Positions 21,964-32,760 of a stretch of DNA of 43,612 bases are shown in pieces. The notes under the pieces were generated by a model. It had not been told where the DNA came from and did no database searches. It saw only the letters and a list, made by a program, of their open reading frames with translations. This DNA comes from Chara braunii (taxonomy: Eukaryota > Streptophyta > Charophyceae > Charales > Characeae). Location of the stretch: NCBI GenBank assembly GCA_003427395.1, contig BFEA01000206.1:815670-859281 (forward strand). Direction: 5' to 3'. How positions within the stretch are numbered: the first letter of the stretch is position 1; the number at the start of each line of letters is the position of its first letter. A program made the translations under genes and the position numbers.

Positions 21964-22324
21964 CTAAACCTTGCCCTGGCATGTCCTACTGTCTCTAGAA
22001 GCGAGTCAGTGTTGTGCAACTTACTGTCGTGGTCATAAAAGTAGAACACATATTCTAAGTATTTCTCTTTTTTAACTAGTCGTACTGCCTGTTCCCTCAG
22101 AGACTGCCTATACAGACCCATATCTCGACATGCCTCTTCTTCCCATCCCTCCTTTTTATCTCTGCATGATTCGTATTTTATCACGAGAATCTCCTCTTCG
22201 TTCAGGATTCTTTTTACGTCTGAATCAGGCAGTAAGCAGGATAGGCTGCAAATTGTTTTACAGGCTCCACACTCAGAGTAAACAGCTGCTCTCAGACTCG
22301 AGGTAATTGTTGTTGAGTATTAAG
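21964..22324 (-). CDS. Candidate upstream exon (Cys-containing) of the same unknown gene
   Basis: The frame is open from a stop near 22325 down to 21958. It starts with a Cys cluster (C-G-A-C-K-T-I-C-S-L-S-C, then Y-E-S-C and E-E-E-A-C) and continues with a basic/acidic helical part and Y-V-F-Y-F-Y-D-H-D. The spacing C-x2-C-x3-C-x3-C is suggestive of metal binding but is not a family I recognise. No clear start codon or promoter is visible; an acceptor could lie just 5' of the Cys cluster. The link to 21232-21694 rests on matching splice sites and phase only. Confidence 0.35.
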
Positions 22325-24218
22325 TAACTGTTGAGAGCTTCGGTGTCGGTTGTGTAGCACCGCTTATCGAACGCTGATACGAGGCCTGATCAGCAAGATG
22401 TCAACTGGTTTGCGGTAGTCTGGTCGAGTGTTCGGCTGGTTTATTGAACTGTGATGGTTGAATCATTCTCACAAAAAGTAAACCCTGATGTATAGGATAG
22501 TTCTAATGGGTGAGATAGGAATCAAACCCTCATGAAGGATCCAATAGTTTTCTCGAGCCGCCTGATTACCGTTTGTTGTCGAGATTCATTGTTTTTGTCT
22601 ACGCAGAAAGATGGAGGAAGGGCCCATCACAGTAGGTAGCAGTCAACAAATCCTCTTCACCGACATGCTAAAGTATATGTCCGGAGTCTGACCCACAGTT
22701 TGACCCTACATTGTTCTCCAGCATTTAACCAATGTTTGTTCCACTTGTCGGAATGTGCTGGCCTAAGCTCAAGCCTAAACTTTAGTTATCTCGGACTGGC
22801 GGTCCGCTCCTTAGAATTATGGCAACTTGTTTCCACGCTCGTTCCTCGTGGAAAGACTGTCACCGAGGCTCCAGCTAGATCGAGTTCTTAGATAGCCCAT
22901 GGAAGGATCCTATGGAAAAGAAAACAGACTATCATGAAGTCTCCGCGAGTGGTTTGCTTCTGGACAACCTCCATTTAAGTAATCTTTGTTACTTTTCCCG
23001 TTATATTACCCACCTCCCCCTTTTGACACTTACAAGCCACCCCTCAGTCGATGTTCTTTCAATCACCGTCCAACAGGTACTTAGCTAACAGATAGACAAT
23101 CGGGTGTAACAGGGACTTTCTCTTGCCCATGAATCGTAACCAGAAGAGAGACGGACCTTATAAAAGATGCTTGGACCGGTTCAATTTCCATGACCAGTTT
23201 GCTCGACTTTCACCTTTAATTCTACCTCTCTTCCAGTTCAAAAGACGGGGCAACCCATATTAAACCCAGGACTCTCGACGAATGCACCTAGATGATAGTT
23301 AAGAGAACATTTCACCTAGGCTTACTCGCAGCTCTGAGTGAAAGGAAAACCCAGAACTGACAATAAATTTTTTTCTTCTCATCTCCAAGGTGGTTATATC
23401 AGCAATTACCTCACCCGTTTCTAGTCAATTCTCACGCTTCACGCAACTTAAAAGTGAAACACTCTTGTCTTACCCCACAACATTAATTCCAACTCTTTCC
23501 TTCATTTTTTCCTTTTTCCCCATGGTTTGATGTGGCCAATTATCGATGCAAACTATTTTCAATTGGCTCTATGGAAAATTTTCCGATTCCACACTTGGGA
23601 CTTTACTGAGGAAGCAGATGAGAACGGACACTTGCTCGTCGCGATAACTCACCTATTGGATTAATGGTCAGCACCATCCATGGAAGATTCACGGGTCCAT
23701 TAATCCAATCTTGCGTTCCTATAGGGCACAAGAATCCATGTGCTCCTTGGAACATTATGGCTTCAGGACCCCACTAGTAAGTAAGTGCCCAAACCCAACC
23801 AAATGCCAAGGCTTTCCTGAGCTTTAGGGTTCGTTAGAATAGTAAATTGGATCACTATTGTTGGTGTTGACGGGTTTTTCCCATACATTACTTTGTGGGC
23901 CATAAGTGGCCTACGTGTGATAGATGACCAACATTCGAGCTCACATTCAAAACCTCAGGCTAGCGACTCGAATGATGACAGACAGTGATCCCGTAATCAG
24001 GACATAAACAAGAATATTATGTGAAATAAGGCTTCACCATAATGATAGTCCAAACGGTCACTATATCCATGCCCCATTTGGGGTTACCTCACGCTGCCCC
24101 CTCTTCGGACGTTCCTCAACTATACTCACTTTAGAAAGAGGTTGAGGACATTTACTGCTTCTCATACGTACGAGTAACTTTTCACGCATACCTTCAATCC
24201 TTTCTCTGAACCAGCAAG
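22325..24218. other. No gene recognised
   Basis: Mixed composition with only short chance ORFs. One perfect 13-bp inverted repeat is present: ATTGGATTAATGG at 23655-23667 and CCATTAATCCAAT at 23697-23709, with a 29-nt loop. Confidence 0.5.
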
Positions 24219-24515
24219 TCAGTTTCCACATATATTCTCATATGCGACATTAACGCAAACAGTACCTGATATGGTTGTGCCTGGAGTTGAGACCAAATTA
24301 GGAATTTCATCGATTAGTCGCACATTCAACCCTTTTCCTGAGGAGACCCACATCCTGTCCTTAGGGTCACGCGTCTCCTTCCCCTTTTTCTGCTCATTGT
24401 ATACCAAAACCCTTCGCTTTGACCAAGTCACTCTGGAAACATCATCGCAGTCTAATCTAGCATGTAAAAAGAGTGATTGACGTTGATAGAGACTATCAGG
24501 TAGATAAACTGCCAC
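24219..24515 (-). CDS. Orphan ORF, 98 codons
   Basis: The frame starts at ATG 24515 and has an unremarkable composition (M-A-V-Y-L-P-D-S-L-Y at the start, V-S-T-P-G-T-T-I-S-G-T-V near the end). I recognise no domain, signal peptide or membrane segment. The opposite strand is also open (24271-24480). It may be a chance frame or an old exon. Confidence 0.15.
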   Translation of the reverse strand: MAVYLPDSLYQRQSLFLHARLDCDDVSRVTWSKRRVLVYNEQKKGKETRDPKDRMWVSSGKGLNVRLIDEIPNLVSTPGTTISGTVCVNVAYENICGN

Positions 24516-24580
24516 TCATGCACGTCGACAGGGAATGTTGAGTAGATAGATTGTCATTTATGCACACCGACACAGAAAAT
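24490..24580. repeat. Two diverged tandem units of about 43 bp
   Basis: GTAGATA.A.TG.CA.T.ATGCAC..CGACA.(G/A)GAA.(A)TG occurs twice in succession: GTAGATAAACTGCCACTCATGCACGTCGACAGG, then GTAGATAGATTGTCATTTATGCACACCGACACAG. Confidence 0.55.
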
Positions 24581-26089
24581 GAAAGTTCGCCTTTCTCTTC
24601 TTATGGCCATGGGCTTTTGCTTATCTTTTCCACTCACTCAAGACGAGGCTAACGGAAATGAGGACGCATCCAACCTCGAAAGATACTTCATGCCAATACC
24701 ACTCACCTAAAGCAAACTTACTCAGGCTAATGGTGTGGTGGTAGTTCAGGCAAGAGCGAGAAGCACCAATCGAGCTATCTAACCGTTATACCTCAGACGT
24801 TCTGACGAGAGTCCCCCTCTCTCTCTATTCCTCTCCTCCCTCTTGTGCATACCACTAACTCTTTGTCTTAACTGAACTATCAATAATCACCCTCTCTTGA
24901 CACGTGGCTTTGCTTCGCTGTCTTCAGCAAAACAAGATGATCGAATTTTTTTCACGCTGATTTGCCTAAGCCTGGAGGACGATAGAGTGCTCAGCATGTC
25001 CGCCATGGAATACAGGTTGTCTCTTCCCAGCTCGTCTCTCAACAAGCAAGCTCACAAACGAGGTCAATAACTGCCCGACCAGAAGCAGCTGGCGTCACCC
25101 AAAGTTTGAATTAAGCTCGCCCCTAATCACTCATGACATGCGCGAAGCAGTAACACGTGTCTCTTCATAATGTTCGATTGTCAATCAGACTAGGCCAGTT
25201 ATACTGGTACATCCAACAGTAGTATAGTACCCCTGGACTTTGCACAGACTCACTAGCGACTGGCGATGGGAGTTGACGTCAACTAATAAGGGTGCGCGCA
25301 CCTTTGCACCTTTCCATTGAAAACACTACTACCCGTGCCTTGAATACAGTTCACGCACTCGTGACAGGTCGCCCATCGCAACGCGCAACTCACGATCTTG
25401 CAGAGTCCCTTTTTAGCACATGTTGACTAGCTTTGCACAAGCTTCCCTAGTACACAAGCGCTGGAGCGTTCCTTGGCTGAGGTCGAGCTGACAGACACGA
25501 GTTAGATGAACTGAAGCGAGGCTCTAGACGCCTACCGAAAGCCCCTCTCGTAGCCCTCCCCAACGTTTCCGTAGGAGACCATCTTTCTCTTCGCCTACCT
25601 CGTCACCGCACTTGTGACGGCTAGCGCACCTCTGCACAGATCATGCACAAGCTCCTCGATGTGTGCGCAGGTTCCTCTTCACGCTTGTTCATCCAAAGTG
25701 CAGTGGCAATCACACACTTCTGCGAGCCCACGTTTGCACCAACTATAGCCCATAAGACGTGGGTTGATCCCTCGAGCATATGGCGGGAATCCTTGGCGAG
25801 AGATGTATGTCTCCCTACTAGCTCGACCTCTCTCTCTGAGTCCAGTCGACACGTGTTAACCTCTGAGCCTCTCGTTTCTCACGCTTGAGCGCCCTCGACC
25901 CATGCGTCACCGTCGCTCTGTGTTGCATGTTGCACACCACACATTCTTTAGCTTCTTTCTCTCTCTCTTTCGTAACCGCTCACCCCTTTGTTCTCCTGCC
26001 TCAGGAGTTGACCTTTTTTCTTGCAGTTTTGCGACTCTGGTTTTTTCGTCGTCACGAGCTGGCCTCTGGGCCACTTTCCACACTTCCAC
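24581..26089. other. No gene recognised; contains a TGACGTCA palindrome
   Basis: C/T-rich plus strand with no supported coding region. AGTTGACGTCAACT at 25271-25284 is a perfect 14-bp palindrome containing TGACGTCA, the core bound by plant bZIP factors. The pyrimidine-rich run and ATG at 26090 downstream suggest this may be the leader of a retroelement. Confidence 0.35.
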
Positions 26090-26257
26090 AGATGGGTGAT
26101 CCCGCCACCATTGGTCCAGTCCATGTCAGGACTGGGTCCGGACCTCACGGTCCCTCTCCTCACTCTCTGCTTCCGTGTCGCAGTCCAGGTGCCGTTGTTC
26201 CCTCTCTGCAGGTTCCGTCGATATTTTGCCTTCCAAGTACGAGACGGTCACCTTGAT
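26090..26257 (+). pseudogene. Short ORF, possibly start of a retroelement gag
   Basis: The ATG at 26090 follows a long pyrimidine-rich stretch and opens 55 codons rich in Gly, Pro, Ser and Thr (M-G-D-P-A-T-I-G-P-V-H-V-R-T-G-S-G-P), ending in a stop near 26256. The composition resembles N-terminal Gag segments of plant-type retroelements but carries no domain. The overlapping minus-strand frame (26126-26323) is charged and helix-like, so the coding strand is uncertain. Confidence 0.2.
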
Positions 26258-26579
26258 TTCATCCGTGACCCCATCTCGTCTACACCTCCTCTCGGCTTTA
26301 TCCTTAGCCTCCATGATCATCAACTGCAGACCCTAATCTGCCCTCATTTCTTCTTCTTTCCCTCCTTCCATGTTTATTTTCAGCCTGGCCTCCTGGTTGC
26401 AGCGACTGTAGTCCAACAGACTTCTCTCAGCCATATATATATATGTGATCGCAGACAGTCAAATCCAAAGTCCGAACCACAAAACATAGCTGCAATCACA
26501 TCAAAGAGTCAACCAAAAGTCCACACGCTACGCAGGGTCAACTTTAACCATTCTCTATACTCATACCCCTCGCTTTAGT

Positions 26580-27079
26580 CATGCAAGCCTCAACCTTTGT
26601 CCAACGTTTCAAAATAAGTACTCCGCATCTTTGTTAAATGATCATTCAATAAAAATCCGGGTGAAAACCTTAATAAAACAATAAAAACCATCAGGCTAAA
26701 GTCTTTTAGATTCGGTAATGAGGATGGATTGGAGTTGAGTCGTAGACTGATGAATCGGTAACCGATCTGTTATCAGTGATAGCATAAGATGATCCTTATG
26801 GGATCGAGTTGAAACTAGTCAAAATCATGAATCGAATGTCCAAAAAAAGGCATGTATCATAAAACATGTCAATGTCCAAGCTAGATCACCAGTGTGTGGG
26901 GAATGAATCCTTATAACCCATTCTTACTCAAAGTTATCTGCCAACTAAGTCTAAGTCTACCCCTAAGCCAATGCCCAATGAAAGGGTAGACCCTTGGCAG
27001 AATCTCCCCTATACAGGTATATACAGGGTGAATTGTCAAAATCGTCACCTGTCAACATATAACCTAACTCATTCAAACT
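26580..27079. other. No gene recognised
   Basis: AT-rich sequence leading into the tandem array; nothing recognised. Confidence 0.5.
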
Positions 27080-27640
27080 AAGAAAATTTCGGCAACGCTT
27101 CCCGTAGGAAAAGTGCTCTTTCAAAATTTATATTAACTTAAATATGAAAACTGGAACAAATTCTAACTTTGAAAAGTGAAGTTTTGTCTAACTCCCTGAA
27201 TTAGTAAAAATTTGGGTATCATCTCCTTTAGAAAAGTAGATTTTCCAAGCTTTATACTAAGTCAGATAAGAACTCAAGTTGAAGTTTGATTTCAACCAAG
27301 ACAAATATTAACTAACTCCTTAGTTTTGTAGAAATTTCGGCAACGCTTCCCGTAGAGAAAGTAGCTCTCCAAAATTTATACAAAGCTAAGTTTAAAAATC
27401 AAGAAATAACTTTGACTTCCCAAGTTCAATTTTATCTAACTCCGTGATTTACCAAAAATTTGGGCATCACTCCCTTTAGACAATGAAACTTTCTATATTT
27501 TTACTAAGCCATATATAAAATTAAGACAAGCTGAACTTTGAAAAGTCAAAATATGACCTACTCTTTGGTTTTGTAAAAATTTTGGCAGCGCTTCCCGTAG
27601 ACAAAGTAGCTTACCAAGATTTATACAAGATAAAGTATAA
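27080..27640. repeat. Alternating tandem repeat, about 124-bp units in 248-bp dimers
   Basis: Type-a units carry AATTTCGGCAACGCTTCCCGTAG (about 27086, 27333, and as TTTTGGCAGCGCTTCCCGTAG about 27580). Type-b units carry AATTTGGG(T/C)ATCA(T/C)TCCCTTTAGA-like sequence (about 27210, 27459). Both are followed by an AAAGTA..T....AAATTTATAC segment and by TGACTT..AAGT..AATTTTAT.TAACTCC. The a-to-a and b-to-b spacing is near 248 bp, so the array is a higher-order repeat of two related units. Confidence 0.8.
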
Positions 27641-27919
27641 CAAAAGATCCAAGAAAATATATAAATTGACCTAAGTAAAATAAACATAGTTTAGAAAATG
27701 CAGGAATTAAAACTAACTCATATGACTCTAGCACGTGGCGAGCTTCTAAAGCAACTACCTATCAAACTTAAACTCAGATTAAGTAGTGATCTCACTCAGT
27801 CGCATGCAAGGCCAAACCACAAAGGTAAGTACTCTCACAAACCCAAAGTTAATCTTGTCAAACAATAGTTCGTAGTCTTTCAATGATTTATCATTTTACA
27901 CCCAACTTACATAAAGCAT

Positions 27920-28650
27920 AAAGCTTGACCACCCAAACTTATGGAACAATGTACAACTCATTCATTGAGTTTATACAAACAAAAGGCACTACAATTTTTA
28001 TCTTCCTTGGACATTTGATTCGGTTGTCCATCCTGGTCACGCTGAACTGTTTAAGTATCAAAGTTATGTATAATTATATGCACTTAATCTTGTAAGGTAA
28101 CATATGAATGAACCGATTATCTTTGCTCAAAGCTCAATTTGTCCCTTCTTACCACAAGTTTACTCTTTATTAATACTCTCTTTAGTTTGTGATAAGCTAT
28201 AGTCAGACCACCCAAACTTATGAGACGGTGTCCGACTAGCCTGTTCATATGTAAAATAGTAGTGAAATATAGTCAAGTTATAACATTTTGGTTTCAGCAT
28301 GTGAGTGGTGTTGGACCAAGACCACCCAAACGTATGGAACATTCCTGGTCCTCCACCCGATCTATTCCCTTAATAGTAGAGCAGGAAGAGGTTGAGTCGC
28401 CCAAACTTATTGAACAGTGCTCAAACCCCCTCGTTCAAAATAAAAAAAATAAAAAAAAATAAAAAAAAGCAAGGCAACCAAGACACCCAAACTTATGTGA
28501 CAGTGCTTTGTCCCAAAAACATCAACCATAGACAACCCTCGCAAGTCAGAGCAACCAGACCACCCAAACTTATGGAACATGTCTGGTCCTCCAGGCAACT
28601 CAAAAATAAACATAGCATTGGGTCAGCCCAAACTTATGGAGACTTGCCCA
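27920..28650. repeat. Seven copies of CCCAAACTTATGGAACA-type motif
   Basis: Copies begin at about 27931, 28209, 28322, 28400, 28484, 28560 and 28625. The best copies read GACCACCCAAACTTATGGAACA; variants change the last third (TGAGACGGTGTCC, TTGAACAGTGC, TGTGACAGTGC). Spacing is irregular (65-280 bp), so this is a dispersed short motif, not a tandem satellite. Confidence 0.8.
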
Positions 28651-28659
28651 GCCTTTGAT

Positions 28660-29657
28660 GGACCCAGTCAGACACAAGCAATACTACCTTCCTCCCATCC
28701 TTCCCCCATATGCAACCCCTTTCCACAATCTGCTTTCAGTTAGACAACGAAACTGAAACTGAAATTACGCATGCATTCCTTTACTTAAGTCTGAATCTTG
28801 TTCTGAAAGTCAAACCGAAAGTCAAAATAGGGATGCACATCATATACTCAGTCAAAGTGTAATAGGGAATACAGATAGGGGTTGTAACTGGGTTTATAGA
28901 AGAAAGATGAAACCTTTACCTCTCTGTTCCCTGCCTCCAGAACTCTTCCTGAGTTCCGGCAGAGCTCCCTCAATCAGTGGGCAGACTCCCCATAAAGTCT
29001 TGTTGCGGCCCTACGGGTTGCAATCCCGCCTGCCGCCTTCCTCTCTGAACAAGATTAGACTGAGATTAAGAAAGGCAGAATAAGGGATTTCAGACGCTCG
29101 AGATACAAGATGGGGATTGACTCAACTCCCAGGAGAGGGCCTTGAAATTTCTATACACCTGAGGGCCCCGCAATGATGGCAAAAAACGCATTGCAGTCTG
29201 GTCAACTGAAGTCAAACTGCGAAATTTTGACTTCCCTGATGGTCCTCCGAATCGCAGCAGTAGCCTCCCCTATAAGAATCCCATCCACTCCTCCCAGCTT
29301 GAGCTTACAGCTCCGAGGCTCGCCTCTGACTACTTTGTGCAGTGGAACAAACAGTGCATCGGTTAATAGCTAAGTCGGCACCCTCACGGGCGGCCTCCTC
29401 GCGGATGCAGGCTGGTGGAACAGACGACATACTAGTCGACACAAAAATCCGTAGCCCTTTCAATTGGGTTGTTGCAACCTCGCCCGACATGCTGAGTGTT
29501 GCATCCTCCGTTGATCCTCCAGTTGTTACTTCGTTCCACTGCAACTGACACTATCTGCGAATAGGTAAGCCCCGAACTCCTGCAGTCGGCCTCAGGCTTC
29601 TCCCACGCTCAGTATCTGGTTGTACTAACGGCCAGATTCAATTCAACACCAATGGTC
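28660..29657. other. No gene recognised
   Basis: Short ORFs on both strands at 29173-29548 overlap each other and show no domain. The minus strand at 29305-29544 has a Ser/Thr/Ala-rich bias. Confidence 0.4.
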
Positions 29658-29950
29658 TCAAGGGACGAAAAGCACAACACTGATTGCAGGGAGTACGACG
29701 GTCATGATCATGATGACATCAATTACCGCAAAGGGCCCGATGGTATTAATCGCAGGCGGCAGCTGCTTTGCTCCTTTATTCCTCACATACACAAATGAAG
29801 GATGAATCTTTCGCAAATACATGGGAAGATACACTCGAAGACATCTCCCGTCTATGATCGTGCAACTCACGATCGAACCTTCCCCTAGGTCAAGGGGAAA
29901 TACATTGAAAGACTTCGCATCAGGTCGCGAGTTGTCAGCCACATCAGTCA
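29658..29950 (-). CDS. Orphan ORF with LRVYLP motif
   Basis: The minus-strand frame upstream of a stop at 29658 reads as ordinary protein: F-N-V-F-P-L-D-L-G-E-G-S-I-V-S-C-T, then C-L-R-V-Y-L-P-M-Y-L-R-K and F-V-Y-V-R-N-K-G-A-K, ending in a hydrophobic tail (I-M-I-M-T-V-V-L-P-A-I). Codon choice looks coding. The 5' side runs into the (GA)n microsatellite, where the frame continues only as Glu-Arg repeats, so the true start or splice site is likely at or just inside 29950. The plus strand has a consensus donor CAG|GTGAGT at 29950, so an exon on that strand cannot be excluded. Family unknown. Confidence 0.3.
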
Positions 29951-29956
29951 GGTGAG

Positions 29957-29959
<3 letters not shown>

Positions 29960-29997
<38 letters not shown>
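29960..29997. repeat. (CT)n microsatellite
   Basis: Nineteen CT dinucleotides without interruption. Confidence 0.98.
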
Positions 29998-29999
<2 letters not shown>

Positions 30000-30256
30000 C
30001 GCGTTCCGCCCGCTCTGCCAGCTATCCTCCACCGGTCACTTGATGCGTCTTGCTTTTTTTCCTCCCTCGTAGTTGTCAGTGCTTTCTCCTCGTTGCTCTG
30101 CTCGCCATCTCTATACTCCCGACACCAACGCGCACACCTTTTCTTTATTAACTCCTATGCGACTGACCTTTTGCCAAAACTGACACAAGCGGTTATCGGG
30201 TAGCTGAAAATTCAGAAATGAAAATTTTGAAGTGAGAATTTTGGCAGTCTGAAAAT

Positions 30257-30480
30257 CCTGAATGGTCCTGAAGTGGTGAAAGGTCCGAAGACCATGAAAA
30301 CCACCCTTCACCACTTGAGGATGCAGTCTGCCTAAACAAGCGGTTTTCAGGGTCTTCAAAGCTTTCACCACTTCCGGACCATTTAGGATAATACCTGAAT
30401 GGTCATTAAGTGGTGAAAGGTCCGAAGACCCTTAAAACCATCTGTTTAGGCAGGCTGCATCCTGAAGTGGTGAAGGGTGG
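30257..30480. repeat. Long foldback (87-nt arms) with an extra direct copy
   Basis: The left arm 30301-30387 and right arm 30394-30480 are inverted repeats around the 6-nt loop ATAATA; by hand count 74 of 87 positions are complementary, with no gaps. A partial direct copy of the right-arm start precedes it at 30257-30303. This could be a MITE, a microRNA-type precursor or an inverted gene fragment. Confidence 0.85.
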
Positions 30481-30775
30481 CCTGAAGTGGTGATGAAAAA
30501 TACGATTGTTGTTAACCTTCTCTCAAAACGGATCTAAAAAACGGATTCACCCGACACTAAGGCCCCTATGTAGGTTCTTTTTTCCTTCGAATCAAATCAA
30601 AAGTGAGCAAGACCTACCCATTCCTTTTTTTCTTCCCTTCCGTAGCCAGTTCCAAAATCTCCGTTGTATTCACGCAACCTCTAACACATACCCTGACTAA
30701 ACCACTAACTTATAGCTGAAACTAACAACTCTATTGTGTTCGCCATGATCGAAAACCCCCGTATGGCCCTTTAGA

Positions 30776-30803
30776 TCACTCGATTCTAATAAGAATCGAG
30801 TGA
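30776..30803. repeat. Perfect 11-bp-arm hairpin
   Basis: TCACTCGATTC, loop TAATAA, GAATCGAGTGA. No T-run follows on either side, so it does not resemble a Pol III terminator. Confidence 0.75.
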
Positions 30804-32270
30804 GATAAGAAAATCTTGCCCCGCCATTCCCATTCTCCTCTACCTCCACTCCGAATGCATCCTGGCGCAAAATGCGTCTAGATTCGTTTCTTCGTTTTCT
30901 GGCCTGTACTCGCCTTGTCTCTTTCGTCGTCCCTCAACCCGGTCGCTGCAGAGCTGTGCGCTAACCAAACATCACTACAGGCATCGCTTACTACATACAG
31001 TGGGCGGTGACCACAAAAGTCGAAATCCACTACAAGGTATGTAACGACTAACTTGCCGAAACACTTAGCCCTGAAAATGGATGGCGCTGAGCCCCGACCC
31101 GAAAATTGATAGCGCTGAGCCATGCGACCGATGCACGGTCGTGGTGGCCACTCCGACCTTTTGATGCGTGGGAGGGCGCGTGTCTGCAGCCAGCCCCAAC
31201 ACGAGCCCAAGCGGGTTGGTCCCTGGTGCAGATCTTAATGGTAGTAGTTGGTATTCATACGAGATCTTCGAAGACCAAAATGAGAAAGGGTTCCGTGGGC
31301 GTAGCCCGCGCCGAGCACCGGTGTGCGCTCCTTCAAAGTGACTTGGGCCAACCCTGGCAAGCATGCTCATACTTAAAATTCTCACAGCAGGCTTGTGGCT
31401 GGTGGGCGGTACGGTACGCCCACAAAGGGCCCCCGCCACCCAGGTTTCTTCCGCCTTTGAGCTAATCACTCACCGGCTCGCATACACGTTGAACTGCTTC
31501 GGTCCGTATTTTAAGACGGCCTGGATAAAGAAGTTTTTGCCAACACCCCGACACGTCGGGATCCGAATGGGCTCGCTAAAAGGAGGTGCGTGCTCAGGGT
31601 GCTCGGCTGCCGCGACGGCCTTTAAGATCCGACGTCACGTCCAAGTCAAGTAGCGTCAGGAAAAAAAAATAGTAAAAAAATATTGAGAACTTTTTAATCG
31701 TCAGAATATGACGAATGAGGAAAAAGAAAAACGCTAGTACCCTCCTTACGCCGCCGATGGCAAAACCAAAAGGGCATAACCCCGCCCGACCCTCAACCCC
31801 TCGGTTCCTTCGCACTACTCTGATATCCTGTTTCATCGCCACAAAATCCCGATCATGAATCTCTCTGATGAAGGTCCGACGTTGTAACCAATAGTGCTAG
31901 GTCCAAGGTTGAGCCTAGTACTAGCAGACACCTATATAAGCGGATACTGCGCGACGCGCGGATCTATCGAAAAGTTTCAAAAATCGCATTGTTGTCGATG
32001 TCGTCCTCCGTACGTACGCACAAGTCATAGACAAGCACACCAATCACGATACATAATATTTTTAATCCTAATTTTAATCAGAAAATAAAAATATTGGTCC
32101 GCAACCAACGTCGGCTTCACAGTTTGAAGAATTCACGCGCGCCTTAAGTCTGCGCACGCACACACTCTCTACTCTAGCCTGTCATTCAATCATCATAAAC
32201 CACAAACACTGCCACGCCTCGCGCGGTATACCTAAACCTTAAACCAAGCTTACTTTCTATCGCTTCAAAA
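30804..32270. other. No gene recognised; one TATA-like site
   Basis: Two near repeats GAAAAT(G/T)GAT(G/A)GCGCTGAGCC lie at 31073-31125. CTATATAAG at 31931 would suit a Pol II TATA box on the plus strand, but no downstream ORF supports it. Short ORFs at 31106-31653 overlap on both strands and look spurious. Confidence 0.35.
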
Positions 32271-32279
32271 AACAGGGCG

Positions 32280-32760
32280 GATATCCTTATAAGGGTATTC
32301 GCACTGACAATGTAATAAGATAGTTAGGGAAACATTACCATTAATCATCACTTTAGTGGTAGCATTGTGGTGCAAAATTTTCATTTACCTTCTGAAGCAA
32401 GAACCAAACTCAAGTTTCTCTAGACACTTATCCAAGAAATATCAATCCACATTATCATATATTTTTTCAAAATCTATAAAAATAATTGTTACATTATACT
32501 TAAATTGGCGAAATAGATTAACAAATTTATTGATTAATAAAACGTTGCCTTGAATATTCCTTCCATTTATAAACTGAGTCTGAGCTGGACGAATAATATA
32601 TGTTATGACCTTAGTTAGTCTATTTGCTAGGATCTTTGTCACTAACTTATAAACCATTGTGAGCAAGGTGATTGAATGGTAATTGCGAATATTAGATTTA
32701 CTTTCCTTTCTTTACAACAGGGTTAGTACTCCCTGATCCACAATTTTCCCCATTTCACCT
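32280..32760 (-). pseudogene. LINE B reverse transcriptase fragment
   Basis: The open part (32442-32666) reads M-V-Y-K-L-V-T-K-I-L-A-N-R-L, then R-P-A-Q-T-Q-F-I-N-G-R-N-I-Q-G-N and motif A F-I-D-F-E-K-I-Y-D-N-V-D, aligning without gaps to the LINE A reverse transcriptase. Beyond a stop, M-I-N-G-N-V-S (LINE A: M-I-N-G-H-F-S) is seen near 32340, and the R-Q-G-D-P box is degraded to C-Q-C-E-Y-P. Motif C is absent. Confidence 0.85.

Noticed and set aside
23159-23166. TATAAAAG as a promoter
   Set aside because: No open frame or transcript evidence lies downstream on the plus strand; a chance match in AT-containing sequence.
27080-28650. CRISPR-like array
   Set aside because: Repeats are diverged, spacers are related or irregular in length, and the genome is eukaryotic with no cas genes.
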